Of a DNA stretch of 17,673 bases, positions 14,001-17,673 are shown piece after piece (the first letter of the stretch is position 1; every line of letters starts with the position of its first letter). The translations under genes were made by a program, and so were the position numbers. This DNA is from Flavobacterium psychrophilum (lineage in GTDB: Bacteria > Bacteroidota > Bacteroidia > Flavobacteriales > Flavobacteriaceae), in assembly GCA_943325515.2 (NCBI GenBank), contig CALPPS020000056.1:1-17673 (forward strand), read 5' to 3'. Under the pieces are notes generated by a model. That model was not told where the DNA came from and did not search any database. It saw only the letters and a list, made by a program, of their open reading frames with translations.

Positions 14001-14930
14001 AGGTGAAGCAATTAAATTATTTCCACTATCTTTTACGGATACAATTGTATAAGTTGTGGTTGAAGTAGGTGAAACAGGAATATCGAAACCCGATATATAA
14101 CTAGTTATTGTAATTGGAGTAGTTCCTCCATCGGGTGAATAAATAAGGGTATAGGGAGATGTACCTCCAGTAATGGTTACATTGATATTGGCAGAACCTC
14201 CTGAACAAATTGATGTTGATCCTGAAATAACTGCTCCAGTTGATGAAGGAGTTCCTAAAAAACTAACATTATCAAAACGCCATGTTCCCTCAGTACCCGC
14301 AACACTACCAGAATTACTTGGCCCGTATTGTAAAGTTGATCGATAATAGGATGCTAATAATCGAATACCAAAGTTTCCATTATTATTAGCCCCCGAAATA
14401 GAAGATAAATTTACTCTAATTCTTCTATAAGATTCTGCCACATTAGTTTCGTAACATCCATTTCCATTTATGGAACCCGCACAAAAAGTTGTATTACTTA
14501 CACTCATCGTAAAATTATTCCAATTAGTCCCATCTGTGGTATATTGTAATCTTACAGTATTTGGTGATGTTTTTGAAAAACGTTGATCCCAAGTAAAAAT
14601 AATATTATTGTAACCCGTAGTACCTGCTTTGAATTGAACTCCATTACCTTCATTAGAACTACCCGGATTAAAATTTGGATGTTGCCACCCAAATCCAGAA
14701 TTACCAGATGTACATCCTGTAGAACCTGAAGCCGTTGTTGGAGTGTAAGCTAAATTAACCACTGAAGAAGTTCCTGAACCAATATTAGGAGTTGGGTTTG
14801 AAGGTGTCCCTTGAACAGCATCATAGGTCCAAGACGCAATAGTGGCCTGCGCATTCGATTTAGTCAAGAAAAATAAAAAAATAACCACAAAAGTGATTTT
14901 CAAACTAAATGAAGATAATTTTAGTTTCAT
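11100..14930 (-). CDS. Large T9SS-exported surface protein with Ig-like modules and ChiA-like sorting signal
   Basis: A 1,276-residue exported protein. Residues 1-27 are a signal peptide (MKLKLSSFSLK, core ITFVVIFLFFL, end SNAQ). Residues about 30-230 form a jelly-roll-like domain ending GTWRFDNVSFLG. About 230-700 are five Ig/PKD-like modules with flavobacterial CSG/CTGG cysteines. About 700-1190 is a region recurrent in big flavobacterial secreted proteins: TWNGSGWTNGSP, YDYVYWSSPIASQ, GKGYIVRA, NLIGNPYPSAI, AAGQGFFVSM, NSQFFKTGP, GRGLPFDENDHVPLGY and GTFNDRFVLRYTD. Residues about 1200-1276 (GEVVVYDIQGRIL ... VLVLKIITKDNLSFYRKILN) resemble the ChiA-like type C T9SS sorting domain. No catalytic motif is seen; the role is presumably surface attachment or adhesion. 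It is divergent from the 600-residue protein and followed by a terminator. The start is fixed by the signal peptide at ATG 14930. Confidence 0.92.
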   Translation of the reverse strand: MKLKLSSFSLKITFVVIFLFFLTKSNAQATIASWTYDAVQGTPSNPTPNIGSGTSSVVNLAYTPTTASGSTGCTSGNSGFGWQHPNFNPGSSNEGNGVQFKAGTTGYNNIIFTWDQRFSKTSPNTVRLQYTTDGTNWNNFTMSVSNTTFCAGSINGNGCYETNVAESYRRIRVNLSSISGANNNGNFGIRLLASYYRSTLQYGPSNSGSVAGTEGTWRFDNVSFLGTPSSTGAVISGSTSICSGGSANINVTITGGTSPYTLIYSPDGGTTPITITSYISGFDIPVSPTSTTTYTIVSVKDSGNNLIASPSGSAVVTVNAGSSPTFISSAGTNSCASTDIVYTTQSGMDNYSWTFLKNGFPASASTNPPDYIITAGSTASETVTIQWVLAGGNATFSASVTYSSCSGASVSSSTTVYTLPGTPTWTSPPSGNYCVGASTTYTTAPGKSNYTWNFYNGTSSAAPPAVLGTDYTLSSGGTSTSNSAVIIWLTAGSKTVTVNYSNQATPNCQSATSRSNTITVVAPPVISSFGPTAPQTICTGGTFSPLTVVATGSGTITYSWIKKPGNNPVGIGTTFTPTAAASIGYTVTVGNGVTGCSVTSSIAGPFTISTASVGGTVSGSAAVCTSTANTSLSLSGNTGSVLYWQSSTDSTFATGVSTISNTTTSLTATGVTATTYYRAVVQNSPCPTSNSASETVTVSSTTWNGSGWTNGSPTSTKQVVFDSDYTSPGAGVGNLEACSLKVNSNKNVVVSSGDTFNVQNEVLVDASATPGILNFVSGSSLVQVNPSGLINSGNITYKRDVGTVPKPLHGYDYVYWSSPIASQSIDNLYITPSMGYKYYWDTLAYNGNGTGGNTCQGNWAAASGNMDIGKGYIVRASNSFGWTGTLTGVFTGIPNNGTLTVPIARGLYQGDVYPGVNGVSIDKTEDNLNLIGNPYPSAIKAIDFLNANTYIEGNVCLWTHTSSPESSLNPFYSTLTYTTNYATTDYITYNASGSSSGPATFNGYIAAGQGFFVSMVDGPADATKAVTFTNTMRSKGDNSQFFKTGPMLATSENDKHSIWIDLIDATNYFSRALVAYCEGATHQKDRIFDAHTRVADATILYSLIGSESQIIQGRGLPFDENDHVPLGYHAQTAGEFTIAIAAVDGLFEQGQSIYLEDKLLHIIFNLRQAPYVFTTDQGTFNDRFVLRYTDTSLSNSDYSALSSSFIVFKSHDFITIQSDTTPIGEVVVYDIQGRILNDFKNLATSEFQFSAPSTQQVLVLKIITKDNLSFYRKILN

Positions 14931-14974
14931 TAATTAATTCGGTTTATAAAAAGTAGTCTCGTATTTCTAGGGCA

Positions 14975-14982
14975 CAAAATTA
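14975..14982 (-). promoter_or_regulatory. Candidate -7 box for the 1,276-residue protein gene
   Basis: Minus-strand TAATTTTG matches the Bacteroidota -7 consensus TAnnTTTG exactly, 44 bases upstream of ATG 14930. No TTG lies at the ideal 17-23-base spacing; the nearest is 13 bases upstream. The element is therefore only half supported. Confidence 0.35.
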
Positions 14983-15257
14983 AACATTAACATAGCAAAA
15001 TATGCCTAACTAAAATTAAATTTGTGTAAAGAAACAAAAAAAACTATTTGATTTTCAATTTATAAAATTTGAAGGTCAATATTTTGTAAGAAATAAACAG
15101 TTTTTTAAATTCTATAAAAGGTAATGAATACATTGAAATGTTTTGAATGAATATATAGTATCTGGCGGTTATATAGCACAATTAAATTATTACATTAAAA
15201 AATGGTTAAATTCCAATATTTTAATATCTTGCGCTGTGAAACCTCTGATGTTCAAAC

Positions 15258-15285
15258 TTGGTATAAACAATTTAGACTAGGTTTT
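15258..15285 (+). promoter_or_regulatory. Candidate promoter of the 600-residue secreted protein gene
   Basis: TTG (15258-15260), a 17-base spacer, then TAGGTTTT (15278-15285) follow the Bacteroidota -33/-7 pattern with one mismatch (final T for G). It lies about 44 bases before ATG 15329, giving a short A/T-rich leader with no Shine-Dalgarno sequence, as usual in this phylum. Confidence 0.4.
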
Positions 15286-15328
15286 CAATTTCAATTAAAA
15301 CAAAATTTCAACTTAAAATTAAATAATT

Positions 15329-17131
15329 ATGATTAAAAAATTACTTTTTACAGTAGCGTTAGTTATTACTTCAGTTAATGTTTTTGCGCAAATTAGTAAC
15401 TTACCAGCTACTGAAAGTTTTGACGCTACATTTATAGAGGGAACCAATTCAACTTTTATTACTAACTGGACCGGAAATACAGTTGCTGCCCCATCTTCAA
15501 GGATTTTTAGAGATGATGTAGATTTTAACTCTGCTCCTGCCGCAGTTAGCATTATTCCCACAAGTAGTTTTGATGGAGATGTTCAAGTGAGTTTGAATTT
15601 AACAAACTATCAATCGGTTGCTGTAAGCTTTGTAGCAAAATCAATGTTGAATGGCGCTGGAACAAGAGATGTAGTGTTAACTATGTCTACTTCAATTGAT
15701 GGTGGAACTACTTGGTTAGGAAGTACACCTGTCGCTTCTTTACCAAATACAAATCAAACATCTTTTACCTCATATACCTACTATTTACCAACAGAAGCTA
15801 ATAATCAAAATAGTGTGTTAGTTCGTTTTTTTGTTACTCGAGGATCTAGTGGAACTTCTACCGCTGCTAAATTAGTAATTGATGATGTAACCATCTCGCA
15901 ATCAACTTCGCCACAAATCACTTTGAGTCAAACAGCATTAAATTTTACTCAGGTTATTGGCGTGCCATCGCAAAGTCAATCTGTATCGGTTTCGGGAAGC
16001 AATCTTGTTGGAAATGTAACGCTAACCACTCCAACAAATTTTGAAATTTCTTTAGATCCAACAACTGGATTTACTGCAACATTAAACCTTATTCCTGCCT
16101 CAGGCATTGTAGTGTCTACACCTATCTATGTTCGACTAAATAGTCCCTCAAATGGTAGTTTCTCCGGTAATTTAGCTGTTGCTTCATCGGGAGTTACAGC
16201 ACAAAACCTGGCATTGACAGGAAACTGTGTAACACCAATATTGACCAATCCCGCTCCTTTAGCTATAACAAATTCAAACACTTATTCGGTGCTAACACAA
16301 TGGGATACTACCAATCCTGCTGGTACTTATCCAGCAAATATGGCTTTGTGGAGTCATACTACAGCTGATCCCGATTTAAATACTTTATTTACAGAAGATT
16401 GGAGCTGTCTTTATAGTCTAACTTCTAGAGCTCGTTTTACTGGTGAGGGTGCTAATGGGATTGCTATGATAAATACAGGAAATTCACAATTCACTGGCGT
16501 TTGTGACGGATCAGATTCTACTCAGACAACGGGTCAATCTATTGCTAGTGGTAGAGCTGGTGCTATTGTATTAGCGCTTAACACCACTGGGGTTACTTCT
16601 GGAAATGAAATCACCATAAACTGGACTGGTAGAACAATTCTACAAAATTTAAGAGCCTTTGGCTTGAGAATGCAATATAGAATTGGAATTGCTGAAAATC
16701 CAAATGCAGGTTGGATGGAATTTCCAACTACACAAGAGTACTTGACTGGCACTGATAATACATCAACAAATGTAACAACAGCATTACCTACTAGTTGTAA
16801 TGGACAAGCTCTTGTTCAAGTGAGATGGGTTTATTATTACATTAGTGGAACTGGAGCAAGAGCACAACTTGCTTTAGATGATGTATCCGTAGATGTGGCT
16901 ACGCTTTCAACTACTGATTTTACTGATAATAATACTGTTATCATGTTTCCAAACCCATCTAATAAGGGAATCGTTTACTTTAATAAACCACAGGAAATTG
17001 AAGTGTATGATATAAGCGGTAAATTAATTTTGAGTAAAAAAGAGACCTCAAATTTCGACACTTCTTTATTTGCCACTGGGATATATTTTATAAAAACTAG
17101 TAAGGGTACAAGCAAACTAATTGTAAAATAA
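15329..17131 (+). CDS. T9SS-secreted protein with jelly-roll-like domains and type A sorting signal
   Basis: A 600-residue exported protein. The signal peptide (MIKKLLFTVALVITSVNVFAQ) fixes the start at ATG 15329. Residues about 25-190 form a jelly-roll/MAM-like sandwich (LPATESFDATF, NWTGNT, VAVSFVAKSM, GGTTWLGS, LVIDDVTIS). Residues about 197-300 are one 'FxVSG' module (LSQTALNFTQVIG, VSVSGSNLVGNVTLTTPTNF, TPIYVRLNSPSNGSFSGNLA) like the three in the giant protein. Residues about 305-525 (LWSHTTADPDLNTLF, ITINWTGRTI, LRMQYRIGIAENPNAGWMEF, AQLALDDVSVDV) look like a second beta-sandwich that I cannot name. About 530-600 is a type A T9SS signal (MFPNPSNKGIVYF, IEVYDISGKLILSK, FDTSLFATGIYFIKTSKG, KLIVK). 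No active site is visible; a binding or adhesive role is inferred. It is convergent with the glycosyltransferase gene. Confidence 0.92.
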   Translation: MIKKLLFTVALVITSVNVFAQISNLPATESFDATFIEGTNSTFITNWTGNTVAAPSSRIFRDDVDFNSAPAAVSIIPTSSFDGDVQVSLNLTNYQSVAVSFVAKSMLNGAGTRDVVLTMSTSIDGGTTWLGSTPVASLPNTNQTSFTSYTYYLPTEANNQNSVLVRFFVTRGSSGTSTAAKLVIDDVTISQSTSPQITLSQTALNFTQVIGVPSQSQSVSVSGSNLVGNVTLTTPTNFEISLDPTTGFTATLNLIPASGIVVSTPIYVRLNSPSNGSFSGNLAVASSGVTAQNLALTGNCVTPILTNPAPLAITNSNTYSVLTQWDTTNPAGTYPANMALWSHTTADPDLNTLFTEDWSCLYSLTSRARFTGEGANGIAMINTGNSQFTGVCDGSDSTQTTGQSIASGRAGAIVLALNTTGVTSGNEITINWTGRTILQNLRAFGLRMQYRIGIAENPNAGWMEFPTTQEYLTGTDNTSTNVTTALPTSCNGQALVQVRWVYYYISGTGARAQLALDDVSVDVATLSTTDFTDNNTVIMFPNPSNKGIVYFNKPQEIEVYDISGKLILSKKETSNFDTSLFATGIYFIKTSKGTSKLIVK

Positions 17132-17198
17132 TCTGAATAAATAGCGTCAATAAATAATTTTTTAAGTTACAATAAAACGCAATTAGAATAAAATGTCA

Positions 17199-17250
17199 GT
17201 TGAGCTTTTCGAAGACAATAAAGAAGAAACTTTGAAAAGCTCAGTGTGAC
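17199..17250. repeat. REP-like inverted repeat in the convergent spacer
   Basis: TGAGCTTTTC (17201-17210) and GAAAAGCTCA (17234-17243) form a perfect 10-bp inverted repeat around 23 bases. The symmetry extends outward imperfectly: GTCAGT on the left, AGTGTGAC on the right. The GTCA..TGAGC form recalls short palindromic repeats that are abundant between flavobacterial genes. It lies 67 bases after the stop of the plus-strand gene and may also serve as a terminator or mRNA 3'-end stabiliser, although no T-run follows. Confidence 0.55.
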
Positions 17251-17261
17251 TAACTTACAAA

Positions 17262-17283
17262 ATTGATTTTTCAAAAAATCAAT
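17262..17283 (-). terminator. Candidate terminator of the glycosyltransferase gene
   Basis: A perfect 10-bp inverted repeat, ATTGATTTTT (17262-17271) and AAAAATCAAT (17274-17283), with two bases between the arms. On the minus strand it starts 27 bases after the glycosyltransferase stop codon and is followed by TTTGT. The T-tail is short and the stem AT-rich, so it is a weaker candidate than the one at 11041-11080. Confidence 0.45.
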
Positions 17284-17310
17284 CAGACGCAAGAGATTCA
17301 AATTATAAAA

Positions 17311-17673
17311 TTAGTAAAGGGTAACGCTCAGTTGATCGTATTCGTTTTTGATAGCTTCCCAAATAACCTGTTGATTATATCGGGTAGCAATCATTGAACG
17401 AGAATTAGTTTGGAGTTGATAGAAGAGTTGGCTGTTTTCAACAAACTCATTCATACTAAGTAGCAGGCCAGCTGTATTTTTTACGGATACAATTACCCCA
17501 TTAATACCTTCATTGATAATTTCATTACAGCCGTTAATATTTGTTACTATGCATGGTAATCCCATAGCCCCTGCTTGCATAACCACATTTGGAAAACCCT
17601 CTCGATAACTAGGAAAAACCAAAGCATTAGCCAAAGCAAAATAAGGACGTACATCAGCCTGAAAACCTGTAGT
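17311..17673 (-). CDS. GT4-type glycosyltransferase, C-terminal part (5' end off the window)
   Basis: The frame is open to the right edge, so this is the C-terminal 120 residues of a larger protein (the family is usually about 350-400). The sequence DVRPYFALANALVFPSYREG continuing FPNVVMQAGAMGLPCIVTNI and NGCNEIINEGINGVIV is the donor-binding C-terminal Rossmann half of GT-B-fold family 4 glycosyltransferases (Glycos_transf_1). The family transfers a nucleotide-activated sugar, typically for capsule, O-antigen or exopolysaccharide in the cytoplasm. In the E-x7-E motif the first Glu is present (REGFP) but the second position is Gln (MQAG). Apparent starts such as TTG 17634 are internal. It probably belongs to a polysaccharide cluster extending to the right. 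Confidence 0.88.
   Translation of the reverse strand, partial: TTGFQADVRPYFALANALVFPSYREGFPNVVMQAGAMGLPCIVTNINGCNEIINEGINGVIVSVKNTAGLLLSMNEFVENSQLFYQLQTNSRSMIATRYNQQVIWEAIKNEYDQLSVTLY

Larger units (their letters stand above)
14931..15328. other. Divergent intergenic promoter region
   Basis: This 398-base, very AT-rich spacer separates two divergently transcribed T9SS cargo genes. It holds the candidate -7 box of the minus-strand gene (14975-14982) and a candidate promoter of the plus-strand gene (15258-15285). No ORF with coding character, tRNA, palindromic operator or riboswitch-like fold was recognised in the remaining roughly 270 bases. Confidence 0.5.

Noticed and set aside
15319..15561. 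80-codon minus-strand frame over the start of the 600-residue gene
   Set aside because: It is antisense to a clear signal peptide and jelly-roll domain and has no recognisable features.

Overview
The window is AT-rich and reads as the chromosome of a member of the Bacteroidota, most likely Flavobacterium or a close relative. The evidence is the protein content: large repetitive exported proteins with flavobacterial signal peptides, two different type IX secretion system (T9SS) C-terminal sorting domains, Bacteroidota-style promoter boxes (TTG / TAnnTTTG-like) and no clear Shine-Dalgarno sequences. No rRNA, tRNA, CRISPR array, integrase or transposase was seen.

Layout. Positions 1-10856 (minus strand) hold one giant open reading frame that runs off the left edge: at least 3,618 codons with no stop found in the stretches translated, and the same frame reads sensibly at both ends. 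It is a mosaic surface adhesin-like protein. It has an unusual long N-terminus, a Shr/DUF1533-like module, a Big/invasin-like Ig module, a pre-peptidase C-terminal-like (PPC) module, three clusters holding about 16 YDG-type repeats, three putative-Ig (He_PIG-like) modules, three copies of an unnamed 'FxVSG...GFEVS' beta-sandwich module, a fibronectin III module, autotransporter-associated beta-strand repeats and a non-repetitive 'GDVAVIGYN' module. Near the edge come a jelly-roll module and Ig modules. Upstream of it on the same strand, 11100-14930 encodes a 1,276-residue exported protein with Ig-like modules, a conserved flavobacterial C-terminal region and a T9SS signal resembling the ChiA-like (type C) class. 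A strong hairpin plus T-run separates these two genes, so they are probably separate transcription units.

Positions 14931-15328 are a divergent promoter region. On the plus strand, 15329-17131 encodes a 600-residue secreted protein with a jelly-roll-like N-terminus, one 'FxVSG' module shared with the giant protein, and a classic type A T9SS signal. It converges on a GT4-type glycosyltransferase (minus strand, 17311 to the right edge, C-terminal part only). Their 179-bp convergent spacer holds a REP-like inverted repeat and a second perfect inverted repeat.

Together the three exported proteins look like a cell-surface or gliding/adhesion locus fed by the T9SS, built from a shared pool of beta-sandwich modules, next to the edge of a polysaccharide-synthesis region. 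No enzyme active site is visible in any of the three. Domain names come from motif recognition by eye and module boundaries are approximate.
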